Made by a program: the position numbers and the translations under genes. This document shows positions 19,262 to 30,699 of a DNA stretch of 64,000 nt, one piece after another (position 1 is the stretch's first letter; each line of letters begins with the position of its first letter). The notes beneath the pieces were generated by a model. The model was given only the letters and a program-made list of their open reading frames with translations, was not told the DNA's origin and did not search any database. The DNA comes from Fagopyrum homotropicum (taxonomy: Eukaryota; Streptophyta; Magnoliopsida; Caryophyllales; Polygonaceae): positions 37,029,001 through 37,093,000 of the forward strand of contig BSWB01000003.1 in assembly GCA_033239125.1 (NCBI GenBank), given 5' to 3'.

Positions 19262-22066
19262 TGTAACACCCCGAATCCGCGGGACTCGGGATGCTACGGG
19301 CGGAGACCTCACAATGGGTCCCGACCCTTAGCCTGACAACAATTTCACCGGATCTTGCAACAAGGCACAAATAAAGGCCAAAACCGAAATACATTTTTAT
19401 GCAATGTTATGAAACCCGAAAATAAAAGAAAGAAAAGACTTCAGCCGTCCTTACAACAACATCAACATAATATATAATAACAACAACACAAAGACTCCAA
19501 AACCCAAAACAACCTAAGATGTACGGAACCCCGGCTGCCCACTCCTCCGGATCACTCGGCCACATCCTATCCTGCACATCAACTACAACAATCGGTATAA
19601 AACCGTTAGCTCACATTCTAGGCATTATAAGAATAATATGGCACAAACACACATAGGAACACATACACACAACATGATTATAAACATACACATCCGTTAC
19701 TTATTATCTTTTTATGTTATTCCATATCTAATTCATTCGTTCAAGTGTGACACGAGAGTCTTATAACTCTCGCCTCTGTCCCCGTGTAACCAACAGGAGT
19801 GTGGCGGCGCCCAACCCGTATACCCTGTGGGAGTGATGAAGAAGCCCGCCCGTATACCGTGTATGGCCTGGTCGCAGAGATCCCCCCAGTCTCCCTCGGG
19901 AAACTGAGCGGTGATGTCACCGCCCGATAATAATAATAGTAGTAACGATGGGCCAATAAATAATGTCAAGTAAATCCTAATCCATTTTCATTCTTAAAAG
20001 CGGTAAACACACACTACCATATATATCCAAATAAGGCATAAAAGCGGCTAAGTAAGTCCGAGGACTTACCTCGTCTCAAAGCTACCCGAAACCGATAACA
20101 CTCTCCGAAGGAATATAACCAAAGCCTGTTCAAGACAAGGCACAATAATCAACAACTACTCACAATCTAGAAGTCCTAAGACTTCCAGTCCTATATCATC
20201 TTACTAGGTCATACACTCTCATAATCTAGGATACACTCCTAGCCCTCACAAACTCGCGAGATCTCAACTATATCCCCAAGTGTTAGGATACTCTCATCCT
20301 AAACTTTGCAATCTCAACTAACATATGAATACCACCTCAAGTCTCACAAAATCTACCACGAGGCTCACAACTGTATAACAACTCAAGATCAACACACCAC
20401 ATGACATAGAACATCAATAGCCTCAAACACTCACCTAAAGGTTTCAAGCCACTACTTGACATTTGCCCTAAGTTATGCTAGATCCAACCTAGCATGATTC
20501 TACCACTAAACATAACTAGATCGAGGAAGAAGTTACTCACACACGATCCAAGGTTGAAGATGATCTACGGACGTCGAGATTGGATGCGTTGGTCTATAAC
20601 GGCGGCTTCCGGACCTAAACCAAAGTTAAGGAAATTTAGCTTGTATGCTAAATTTGAACGGAAAACAACGTATAATATTCTAAGAAAAAATCCCGCTTTG
20701 AAAATAAGGTTAAAAACCCGCAAAAAATTTTTCCGGGGTGATTTATACCATTTAATAAACACGGGTCAAAATCCGAAATCAACTTTTCCGAGCAACTATG
20801 AAACTCACCAAACTCGGGCCATATTTCCGAAGAAAAGCTTTGGGTCAAAACTATGGTTTATTCACAAGGGCAAAAACTGCATATCTCAAGAATAATGGGT
20901 CAAGACCGTGATTATACAAATCAGCAGGGGCATAAGTTGCAAATTCCAAAAGAGTAGGTTCAAAACTGCAATATTTATAAAGATGTGTGTACAGTTTGCA
21001 ATTATACAGAAATTCGGGGCCAAAATTATAATTAAGCAAAAAGGCTTCATCACCCCTGTTGAACACGCAGCAGGTCTTTGCACTTCGCAGAGGAGGGAAA
21101 GAAGGAATCCGGCGGCGCAGGAAGGGAGGGAGTCCTGGCGGCTCAACAGGCGGAGGAAGAGCGTCGGCGTCGGCGGTGCAGCGTCCCTCCGGTGGAATTC
21201 GACGGCAGCGCCTCCCCACCTCGCGTCAGAAGAGAACAGGTAGCAGGGAGAAAAAGAGGGCAACGTTTTCCGGCCTTCTGGTGTCCCGATTGGCTCGAGG
21301 CGGCGGAGCAGAGGCGGCTCCCCAGCGTTCCGGCGAGTCCTGGTGGTCCAAACTCTCCCTCGATGGTTCGCGACGGTGTTGCAGCCTCCAGGGGTCCTCA
21401 ACAGCTGCAGAAGAAGAGATATGAAAGAAGGGAAAATGGAAGGCGAGAGAGAAGGAGGTCGAGAGGGGAAGAAGGTCCAGAGGAAGCGGATCCGGTAAGG
21501 GCTCTCATTTGCTTGCAAGAGGAGGGTGAAGACCTTGAGCTGCTTCATCCGTATAGATGGTGAGGAGATTGAGGTTGAGCGAGTGGGAGAGAAGCGTGCA
21601 AAGGTATGGTCAGCGTGGATGGGGAGTTCAAAGGTGAGGCTAGGGCTGATGAAGGGGATCGAGAGGTCAAAGGGCGAGTGAAGTTGCGGGAAGGTAGAAA
21701 ACGAGTGGTCGGGTGAATGGCGAGGAGTCGGTTTGCAGTCCTAGGCAGTAGATCTGCAATTGCTTCTCACCAACAGCAAAAGGGACAAGACAGAGGAGAG
21801 AAAAAAAAAAGAAAAAGAAAGAGAAATAGTAAGAATATAAAGTAAAATAAAAAGAAGCTAGACTCGATGTCAAAATGCTCGGAACGGAAATTTTCGAGTC
21901 AGAAAGATTTTTCGAACTTTTCTGAAAGTAAACCAAGATACAAAAATATGTTCGGGAATTTATTTTTACGTTGTAAAATACTTTTAATAAAATATTTAAT
22001 CTAATAAAATACCGATAAAAGTTGGAAAATAAAAATCGAAAACGCGCCAAAATTTGGGGCGTTACA
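19262..22066 (-). mobile_element. Solo LTR S3 of the long-LTR family, TSD GTTCG
   Basis: In plus orientation it runs from TGTAACACCCCG to GGGGCGTTACA. The strand is set by its first ~80 bp, which are the inverted form of the end shared by S1 and S2 (gggtcccgacc region). The perfect duplication GTTCG lies at 19257-19261 and 22067-22071. Removing the insert rejoins the Athila-1a 3' LTR seamlessly. The 2,805 bp contain no second LTR or pol. The GC-rich region 21050-21560 gives long overlapping open frames on both strands that resemble no protein and reflect composition. Confidence 0.93.
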
Positions 22067-22071
22067 GTTCG

Positions 22072-22132
22072 CTTGCTTGATTCTAGTTTTATAAATTTAA
22101 AGCTTATTTGCACGCACGCTAAGTGGCGAACA
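22072..22132 (+). repeat. 3' LTR of Athila-1a, last 61 bp
   Basis: This continues the 3' LTR after S3 and ends GGCGAACA, identical to the end of the 5' LTR. It is followed by CATTC, the probable target duplication, and then by G1 sequence. Confidence 0.93.
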
Positions 22133-22137
22133 CATTC

Positions 22138-22360
22138 TCAAGAGCTCCTTGGTGATGTTATTGACTGTTATATAAGAGTCAAGCCACGACCAAGAAGTTT
22201 CACCAAGCAAGGAAGAAGGATAAGAGAAAGGAAGAATTCCAGAGGAAGAAAATCGACCGATTTTTCACATAAATCGATCGATTTTCCTGTAGGAAATAAC
22301 GGTCGATTTTCTGTTGTCGCTTTCCTTCATTGGAACGTGTTACGAAAGATCCGACCATGA
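22138..22360 (+). pseudogene. pol: G1 pol tail end and palindrome-bearing 3' UTR
   Basis: When Athila-1a is removed, the G1 tail continues here for 13 codons and stops at TAA 22173-22175. The other frame stays open to 22360 but is probably untranslated. The segment holds two perfect or near-perfect palindromes, AAAATCGACCGATTTT (22249-22264) and AAATCGATCGATTT (22271-22284), and a half-site CGGTCGATTTTC near 22303. A decayed version lies inside G1 integrase at 1583-1598. Confidence 0.65.
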
Positions 22361-22978
22361 TCTTCTATTTGTTGGAGATTCTATCTTGTTTTAATTCCTT
22401 AAAGCTCTTAGAGTATCTTAAGGGATTATTAGATTCTATCTTTTAGATTTTATCTCTTATATATTTAAAGATATTTTGCAAGATTATCTTTAAATATATT
22501 TTTCCTAGTTTTAGTAGGATTAATCTTCCTTATAAATAGCCTTAGTTGGAGAGATTGTTTGGGAGATTAGATTAGATTTGATATATATTTCCACAGACGG
22601 TGACACTTGCAACTTCACTTACGAAGTTTGTGTTTTATTCATTAAATCATTCAATCAATAAAGAGAGCTTTCGATTGAATTGTTTGTGAAGTCCTTGCTA
22701 GATTGTTCTTGTGTGTGTTAATCTTATTGAAGGTTGGTGCTCCTGGTCAATACTAGTCCCTCCTTGTGCTTGTCTTAATTAGAAGACTTGTGTAAGTTTA
22801 AAGAAGTGCGGGTTAAGGTAATATTCTCATTTAAGGGTTTTGACACATTATTGGTCAAGGTTCTTTTGCGGAAGTATCTTAGTTCATATCTTCCTATATT
22901 TATTTCATTAATCATTCCATAATCATCTTCTTATCTTTCCATATCATTCACTAATTTGTATTTTGAGTTTGTCAAAAA
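22361..22978 (+). repeat. Probable G1 3' LTR with TATA box
   Basis: This is an AT-rich non-coding stretch downstream of G1 pol. TATAAATAG at 22531-22539 would be the U3 promoter, and a leader-like region follows. I could not fix the LTR start (TGTTACGAAAG near 22340 and TGTTGGAGATTC near 22370 are candidates). It is interrupted or ends where the minus-strand G2 fragment begins at about 22979. Confidence 0.45.
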
Positions 22979-23641
22979 ATCAACCTGTTCTGGAGATAAA
23001 TGGACCAATTTTCTCTATAAAACAACCCTTTTTATCCCAGTTAAGGACTTTCAATCTAGATCGGTAACTGCGGCTTATTCCCGCATCAAAAGAGGCCATG
23101 ATATGCTGGAAGAGAAAGGAGGGAGATCCGGAATATTCTGCACGCGTGGAGGTGAAGAAAGGTTGTTGTTTGTGGGCATGAGATGGGATGGAGGCAGCTG
23201 GGCATTTCACTGTTGGGCCGGGTCGTAAGCAGGCTGAGGCAAAGGTTGTCGCTTCTCCATGTGGGCCAGAAGGAGTGAGGCGTAAGCAACCCAACTTAAG
23301 AGGAAGATGGCCGGCCAACAACCTTGTCCAAAACTTGTCATGGCTTTGTCAAGCCTTGTTTTGGCTTTGTCAAAACTCATCATGGCTTTGTCAAAACTTG
23401 TCATGCCTTTGTCAAATGGCCAAGGTCCTTAGGGTTTTCAAGAGTGTTTCTTAGAAGTATTTAATGTGATCAAGACTTCACATAAAATCATAGAAGTGAA
23501 GAAGAGCATTTTTGGGATTAACTCTTCATCTAAAATGATGGAATCTGACAATTGAAGGAATTAGGTAAGGTATACAATGATTGAGATGGTCAAGTCTAGC
23601 ATGACTCAGAATAAAATGGAAATTAAATTTCCGGGTATTAT
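22979..23641 (-). repeat. 5' part of a long-LTR family LTR (element G2)
   Basis: On the minus strand it starts at 23641 with TATAATACCCGGAAAT, close to the TGTAATATCCGGAATT start of solo LTR S2. It then shows a cluster of TTGACAAAGCCATGAC-type repeats (plus coordinates 23325-23425) as S2 does at 24351-24470. It directly follows the G2 pol stop, so it is the start of that element's 3' LTR. It is truncated at about 22979. Confidence 0.65.
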
Positions 23642-23670
23642 AGAGGAGACCTAAGAGTGAGTAGAGTCTC

Positions 23671-23857
23671 TTAAAGTGTACATGTTGTCAACAAGCTAGC
23701 AACTTCCTCGTGGATGGCCTTTCCTCTTGTTCTAGTGATGGCTCCTTTCATAGCGGGACTTGAAGATGGAGTATATGCATTATCCTTCAAAGTCTTAGCT
23801 CTTAATCTTGTAATTGGTCCATGAGGTAGTGTTGGGGATGGTCCCTCATCAGTTCAC
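23671..23857 (-). pseudogene. pol: G2 pol C-terminal fragment
   Basis: The minus strand encodes a short tail with DEGPSPTLPHGPITRLRAK and a second KGAITRTRGKAIHEEV repeat, ending TCTL-stop at 23671-23673. It matches the G1 tail (GPVTRSKAKSLK; RSRAKTIQDEV; TWTL) residue for residue in the key positions. An in-frame TGA lies just upstream, and integrase proper is missing. Its 3' neighbour is the G2 LTR start, which links the solo-LTR family S1-S3 to this kind of polymerase. Too short for an automatic gene call; confidence rests on the repeated T-R-x-R/K-A-K pattern. Confidence 0.7.
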
Positions 23858-24140
23858 ATATCAATGTTCATGAGTTTCATGTATGCAATCTTACTTTACT
23901 TTATTATAGTGGGGATTATTGTTTCCTTATATCACCTCCCTTCATTATTTGCCTACAACAATCATTGTTTTCCTTTTTATCATAATTCTCAAAAGACGTA
24001 TTCTTTTCTTCTTATTTCCTTCCCTTCACTTAGCATAATGGTGTATTAGTTACATCCAAATCAGACACAATCCCCATGATTCGACACTTGATATACTACA
24101 ACTGACCTCGTCATCCTTGCAGGTAGGTTTTAGACTTTCA
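23858..24140 (+). other. LTR-end-like sequence of uncertain parent
   Basis: There is no coding sequence. The last ~80 bp (aatccccatgattcgacac, then ...ACTTTCA at 24140) resemble the R/U5 end seen in the tRNA-Asp-primed LTRs of this window (aatccctgtgttcgatac). It may be the end of the G1 LTR once G2 is removed. Confidence 0.4.
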
Positions 24141-24146
24141 AGTTTT

Positions 24147-24166
24147 TTACGCCGTTGTCAAGGGCT
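24147..24166 (+). other. Decayed tRNA-Asp primer-binding site
   Basis: The sequence ttacgccgttgtcaagggct aligns with TGGCGCCGTTGCCGGGGAT, with several changes, and is preceded by AGTTTT as in the intact sites. It marks the start of an internal region now cut by solo LTR S2. Confidence 0.5.
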
Positions 24167-24180
24167 ACAAATAGTTTTGG

Positions 24181-26851
24181 TGTAATATCCGGAATTTTTA
24201 TTACGTTTAAATCCGTAGCAAACCGGATTTTGATCCGTTGATCTTTCTCATTCTACCTAGTCGTACACACTATCTCAAATTTCTATCATTTTATGTAACC
24301 TCCCTTCACATAAAATGATAGAAATTTTCATCAAACCCTAGTTTATATCGTGACATGTCCTTGACAAAGTCATGACGCCCTATTGACGTGACCAAGACGA
24401 GATCATGACAAGGCCATGCATGAGCTAGGCAAGGACATGACAAGTTTTGACAAGGCCTTGACAACCTCAGCCGACTCTTATTTTTACCTTTGCTTCAAGC
24501 CAACCCTTTGCCCTTGCTTCAACCCATCTCCTTGCTTGTGCTGGCCCAGCTGCACATTGAAGCCCATGAAGAAGCACATGAACAGCTAGCCTTCTGTCCC
24601 TCCTATCTCCCACGTACGTAACACTTGCTTAATATCCTCCCGTAACTGCCCAAAATCACACAACAAGATCCTCCTTCTTTCCTTCCTTATGGCCACGATT
24701 CTGCACACTTTCCTTCTACCTCGCTGCGTATAGAAGATCCGTCTGAAGGCAACCGTCTCAATCAAGCTCTTCACATAACAAACAACCTAGCCACACAGCA
24801 AACAACCTAGCCTCCCTCGTGTGTCAAGATTAACAACAGCGATTAGGACTTCGTCTGTGTGCACTCAGAAGATCGAATCTGAGCCCGTACTTGTCCGTCC
24901 AGCCAGCTCCAGGAGACGACATACAAGTAATCTTGACAGCTCTCTTCCTTCTGATTATATATGCAGAAGAATCTGACCTTAATCCTTGCTATTTCTCTCT
25001 CTGCACCTTTTGGATCGCGCCACAGTTGTGAGTTTTGGTGTTGCCTGTTGTCACATGAATCAAAAGAGGCGACGCTAGTTACTTCAAAGTGCACCAGTCC
25101 AGCCAGAAACTTGATCGAGTCCTGCCTAAATGGTAAGTACAACAACCTTGGGAAGCCTTCTATATAAGTGCAACTGAAGGGCTGATTTATGATTGTATGT
25201 GTGTATCGATATGAATAGCACTTGAAGGGAAGAGTTGTGCTCACCAGATTGTTGGGCGGAAGTAGAGGCTGAAAGGGCTCAAAACTGAGGTGTGTAGGAG
25301 ACTCCATAAACGAGCTAACCAGGTGTGATAATCTTAAATGAGATCCAATGACTTATTCCTGAGTTTTTTATTTTCCCGAAATTGAGTGTTCCAGTCATCT
25401 TTAAGTCTATCTTTCGATACTTTAGATCAAACATCCACCGTTCAATTTTTAGTATGTTATAGAGTGATATGCATACTGTAAGGTATCAAATTTTGGGATT
25501 TATTCAACGGTTAGATTTAGATCTGTGAAGGTTCAAAGTGGACTGGTTAGACTGTTTGTGAAATGACCCAAAAAAAAATGCTAAGTATAGAATTATTGGT
25601 TTTGTGTTCAACTTTACAGAATTTTGTATGAGTGATGGTTGGACAGTTTTAAGAAATTCTTGCTTCTATGAGTAGAATGCATATCATAGGAGACCTAAAG
25701 ATTTTTATCGGAATTTTTATAAATTTATTCGAGCTTCATATTTGGAGCCAAAGTTGGATCCTAGTGACTTTTTAGAAAGTATGAAAAATGTGTAGTTTGC
25801 TAAGTTCTACCTAAACTCACTCTTAAGAGTTAGAAATATTATACTTAGTCCCAAGTAAGAGTTTAAGCATGAATTAGGAGATTTTTGGAAGATTCGGGAC
25901 CAGGGGTAAAATGGTCATTTTACCTTAGATGTGTGTTGTAGTAGTCTCTCTTGATAGGATCTTACATCTTAGAAGTCTTGGACTTCTAAATACCTAGGAA
26001 ATGTGTTGATCCACTTTCCTCTTTTGACAGGCAACTGAGTTTCTACAGTTACAGATCGAGTTGTGATTAAGAGAGTCGAGACCTGATTCAGGAAAGTCAT
26101 TTGGGCTTACTTAGCTAGCTTCTAAATATGAGTGTGAATAATGATAGTGGTGTGTGAATGATGTGTTTATAGTTGTACTTAGTAGTATTTATCTACCGGC
26201 CTATACATTGGCGTAAGAGTAAAGAGCGGTGGCATTCTGCTCAGTTAGCCTGCGGGCGCTAGAGGTTTCTTTAGGGACTAGATCACACTTGGTTTGTAGT
26301 GATGCTACCGGAGGAGGTAAACTACACCTACACCAAGTTGGATAAGGAACGGAGGCGAGAACTCTTAAGATTTCTTGTGCCACAACTATAAAATGGAATA
26401 AAGTGATCACTTAAACTATCTGATATCAACCGGTTTGTGTGCCAGCATGATGATTGTTTATGTTATCTTGAATGTGGTTGTGCTATTCTTATTCTGCTTA
26501 TATCTGGATGGTTAGCTAACTGTTGTATTTTGTGTAGAAGTGCCACATGTTAGAGTAGATGTCGAGTGATCCGGATTGTAGTGGTCAGCCGGGGTGTCGT
26601 ACTTCATAGGATGGGTTGAAGTCTTTTCTTTATGTTGGTCTTTCAGATATTACCATAGGAGATTATTTATTTCCGGTTGTTAGTGTTTTTGGTCACATTC
26701 ATGACATTGTTAAACATACTTTATGATTTCTGGTTTTCCTTATCTGTGGCTTGTTGTAAGATCTAGTTAAGTTGTTGTCAAACTAAGGTCGGGACCCATT
26801 GTGAGGTCCTAACCAATAGCTCCCCGAGTTCCGAGAACTTGGGGTGTTACA
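24181..26851 (+). mobile_element. Solo LTR S2 of the long-LTR family, TSD TTTGG
   Basis: The 2,671 bp start TGTAATATCCGG and end TTGGGGTGTTACA, flanked by perfect TTTGG at 24176-24180 and 26852-26856. The ending matches S1 closely (gtcgggacccattgtgaggt). Near the start (24351-24470) is a cluster of CATGACAAGG / TTGACAAGGCC repeats. There is no internal region or second LTR. No reading frame inside looks like a protein. Confidence 0.92.
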
Positions 26852-26856
26852 TTTGG

Positions 26857-27657
26857 TATGTATAATTGATCGCTAAATGACTATAAAGGTTAAATTATTA
26901 TCACGTATGATCGGTAGTCATATGTTATTTTGGTTGTAATTATTGATTTTGTATAAAATGGTCACTATTAATGTATTTTAAACGATAATATACAAGGTTA
27001 ATAACCAAATCATACATCCATAATTGAGTATATATATATATATTACAATATCTTATATACTTTGTTTCATATAAAATTAAATTTGTTTCCTATACTTTTT
27101 CTCCTTTTAACTAAGTAGGTAATAAAAAGAAGAAGAAAAATATCACATTACTTTACTCCTTTAATGAAGAATGAAGTTAGTGTATTATCATATAAATTGC
27201 ATACCATCGTTTTATAACGTGATTTCTAATAATACCGATAAAAATTTTGTTTCCTATACTTTTTCTCCTTTAATGAAAAATGAAGTTACAATCGATCCGT
27301 ACACTGTGTGCATAGTTGATAGGATCATCAACTACACATATGGGGAGCATAGTGATAGTTTCCAAAATAAAAAATATAAGGCCAATATCACTAACTATTC
27401 CTTTTAGCAATATTGTTCTATTAAGTAGTCTAATTGCATAATCTTATTTAGTAAATATACCTCTAATAGAACAATAGTGGTAAGTCAATTAGAGTGGTAA
27501 AAATAGAGGGGTATACAAAACAAAAGCCAATAAAAAAGAGCTTACTTCACCAAAAATAATTGTTTGGGGAATTACTACTACGCTCCTCATATGCGTAGTT
27601 GATATTTTTTTTTATTTTTCTCCACGGACTCGAACTACGCACTCCATTTGTGTAGTT
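26857..27657. other. AT-rich stretch without recognisable gene
   Basis: There is a short TA run near 27031-27043. The phrase tttgtttcctatacttttt occurs at about 27079 and again at 27247, followed by a near copy of 27155-27178 and then by ttacaatcgatccgtacac (27286-27304), which is the inverse of 27734-27752 in the neighbouring LTR. It looks like locally templated filler. A 78-codon frame at 27171-27407 resembles nothing and is probably chance. Confidence 0.6.
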
Positions 27658-27662
27658 GAGGG

Positions 27663-29397
27663 TGTTCGCTCCAAAAGGTGTGTGCAAGCTTTAATATTTA
27701 TACTAAGAATAATTGCAATAAAGCGAACCCGCTGTGTACGGATCGATTGTAATAAAAATAATAATTTCAGGGTCGAACACAACGACTATGGTGAAACAAA
27801 GATCAGTAATTCAGGTTGTCAATTAAAAAAACAAGCAACTGAGCAAAGATATCAAAGATGATGTAATAACCACGTAAAGAAAATGCGGATTCTAGAGATT
27901 AAAGCATCCAGTTGTAGTTCCGACTCAAGATCTCAAAGGATAACGTGGACAAAGCTGAGGTTTGCAAAGGGAAGATGTTTCTATGGTGAGAATAGATCAC
28001 CGGGTAAGTCTCACTACTCACTATCCCAAACCAAAGATCCTCTCACCGGGTAAGTCTCAAGGTACTGAGGAAAGGAACTATAATCTCAAACCAACACACC
28101 ACCCAAGGGGATAGAATCAACCTTTACCGGGTAAGTCTCAAGCTAACTCTCAAAGATGGTATGAAGGCACACTCAAACCCCAAAAAAGGATAAACCTTTA
28201 TTACCTACACTCATGATCTTGGGTATACAAACAATGGAATCACCGGGTAAGTCTCATCCTAGGCTTGCGTTGAACCAGGAAAGGTATAACAAGGATAGGA
28301 TTTGGAAAAGGATCAGGAAAGGTCTCGCCTCGCTCAGTAAGTATCCCATCTCCATCGAGATGTTCTACGACTGACCGAGGTGTTCGTCGGTTAAGGTAAA
28401 GGCTCGAACTTTCAGGGTCCACTGGGGTAAGGGCTCATTCTTTCATCGTCTTTCCCACAACCTTCAGGCAATCACCGTAGAATTTCATAAAGAACTTAGC
28501 CAACAATCATCATGATAACAATAATCAAATATGTAAGAAAGGAATCAATATTCAAACAAGAATACCTTAGCACAAAGGTCTCAATAACTCAATCAAGGAA
28601 TCAAACAAACAATCAAATTGCGTTCCTCAATCACAACCAGAAAGAGAACAAATCAAACCAAACTAAGAAAATCTTACAACTTCCTTCAAATCTAACTTCC
28701 TTCCTTGAATTCTTCAACCTTCCAAACTTCCTTCCAAACTTCCTTCCAAACTTCCTTCAACTTTCTGATCTTTGAGAATTGCAGCTCCGAGATAATTTCT
28801 CTCTAGAAAATACACCTCTTTATATAGGAGAATCACCTTCCTCAGATAAAATATCTTTAAAAGGCAATTTCCTTCCTTAGAATATCTTTCAATCTTCCAA
28901 ATAAATCAGCCAAAAAGATATGTTTTCATCCAGAAATCCCTAAAATATAGGAAATTCACTTTCCAAAAGTAGAAGATCTCAGCCAAAAATAAAGATCTCG
29001 TGGCCGTTAGATTATTTGCCTCAGTCCAGCCTGTCTTGAATATCACCTCGGCCGAGGTGACACTATAGCCAACCGAGGTGAATCTCTGCTGAGTGTAAAT
29101 CTCTCTAATCTGGTCCAAAATCAATCTTCCATCTCATTTCCATGGTTCCTAAGCTTTTCTTGTAGCTCCTCAATGCTCCATAATGTAGCTTCAATGACTC
29201 CTAAGCTCCTTTAGCTCCATTTTGTCCCAAAACGTGTTATCTTCCTACAATTACAATGAAACTAGGTGAAGACCTCAATTCTTGCAAAGGTAAACAAAAT
29301 AACAAAATGATCAAAGAATATACATCCATACATGCAGATTTATGAAGATAAAACGACTAACCCAATCCCAAAATATAGACTATAATACATGTTATCA
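27663..29397 (-). repeat. 3' LTR of Athila-2a
   Basis: On the minus strand it starts TGATAACATG (29397) and ends AGCGAACA (27663), 1,735 bp. It has a TATA box at 28818-28826 and an 18-bp perfect palindrome TCACCTCGGCCGAGGTGA at 29043-29060 upstream of it. It carries several copies of the GAGACTTACCCGGT motif between about 27995 and 28255. Confidence 0.93.
28818..28826 (-). promoter_or_regulatory. TATA box of Athila-2a LTR
   Basis: The minus strand reads TATATAAAG, about 220 bp downstream of the type-2 palindromes at 29043-29083 and in the same place as the TATA box of the 2b LTR (34892). Confidence 0.75.
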
Positions 29398-30699
29398 AAA
29401 TACCCCATACTTGTACCTTGCTTGTCCTCAAGCAAGATCCAAATCTTAGATACAAGATAGAATGTATTATAAGCCATCAAAAAGATCAATGAAAAAGATT
29501 TCAAAACCTTTTGGTGTGCATTCCATTCATAGATCATCTTAAGAGAATGCTTCATGGCAAATGAAATCAAGACATGATCAAAACATTTTATAAATATAAG
29601 AAAGTTGTTCATCTTTGCATAAAAACATAGAATGCATAATAAATCATATTTATCGAAATCAATCATGCATAATCCAGTTTAATTCACCAAGTCAATCAAC
29701 ATACTCGAGCTCTCAAGGGCTTCCAAAAGAGGTCAAGAAACGTGTCAGGGTGGGATGTATATAGGGTAATGTGGTGCTAGAATCCGGGAATAGGATCTTA
29801 CTTCACTTTCTTCGAATGACAACATCTTCCACCAATAAGCTTTGCTTATTTTCACTTTACTTTTGGCAAGTCACAAACACCCAGCTATGTGAATGGTGCC
29901 GAGTTACTCATCATCAAGATCAACGTCTCCAAACCTAATTTGTTTCTTTCTAAAGCCAAGATCTCAACTTTACTTCACATGCTTTTCGTCAACTATATCC
30001 AAATTCCTGGATAGGTAAAGGGAAGCAAATATGTAAATGAGGGGCTAAAGCATGGTCAAGAAGAAGAGGAAGAGAATGAAGTGCCTTAATCATCCCAAGA
30101 AGAATGTGAGAGAACTCATAATGTGGTGTCAACCTTCAAATCCAACATAATTTTGATAAAAACAAAGTAATAAACATGCTAGAATTTCAAACAAAGCATT
30201 TAGCAACTTAAACATATCATAAAACCTTTCGAGCATATAAAGATTTCAAAACCAATCTGCAAACAAAATCTTCATCGAGGTCATATCTAGAAAAGAAGCA
30301 CAAAATGTTTCAAAAATCTTTAAGTTAAAAACCCATCTCGGTTGAGGTGTTCTGACGGTGTCCGAGGTGTTCAACCGAGATGTGACTCGGTTTTCACAAC
30401 CTCGTTTGGTCAAGAGCGTCTTGGTCGATCTAAAAAAAATTTTCAAACTGGTTTTTGACGTTTTTCTCAAACAAAAACCTGTATATATGCATGTAATGAC
30501 AAATATGCACATAGAGCCAAATAAGATAATCAAAGATCAAGAGAGTCCTACAATTCATACACATAAGTCAAATAATACATCAAATACCCCATACTTGGGA
30601 CATTGTCCCAATGGGTCAAATATAAGTATGAAGGAACAGAGTACTCACCGGATCTAGCAAAACTGCATAATAAAGATAGAAAATATATTTATGAAGCTC
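29398..30699 (-). other. 3' UTR of Athila-2a
   Basis: There is no gene. A type-2 palindrome group lies at 30335-30392. At 29858-29936 is half of the conserved 3' UTR block (tatgtgaatggtgccgag) that is complete in Athila-1a and 2c; the other half is deleted. Confidence 0.75.

Larger units (their letters stand above)
5442..22132 (+). mobile_element. Athila-1a: complete type-1 Athila retrotransposon, nested in G1
   Basis: This has two LTRs of near-equal length (1,731 bp, and 1,730 bp after removing S3), a tRNA-Asp PBS, gag, protease-RT-RNase H-integrase, a pol-env spacer and an env-like ORF, in that order. The flanks TATTC (5437-5441) and CATTC (22133-22137) agree at four of five bases and are the likely target duplication. 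G1 pol is interrupted between them. By eye, the first ~230 bp of the two LTRs differ at six positions, so the insertion is relatively recent but not new. Its pol has several stops and frameshifts, and gag contains a 772-bp internal LTR duplication, so it could move only with helper proteins. Confidence 0.93.

Noticed and set aside
20886..21563. Long overlapping open frames on both strands in solo LTR S3
   Set aside because: GC-rich composition leaves few stops in several frames at once; no recognisable domain, and S1 and S2 do not conserve the frame.
22022..22360. Single ORF joining the Athila-1a LTR end to G1 tail
   Set aside because: It crosses a retrotransposon boundary (22132/22133) and uses a different frame from the G1 tail, so it is fortuitous.
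27171..27407. 78-codon frame in the AT-rich stretch as a possible host gene exon
   Set aside because: No similarity to any family I know, low-complexity AT-rich codons, and it spans the patchwork filler region.
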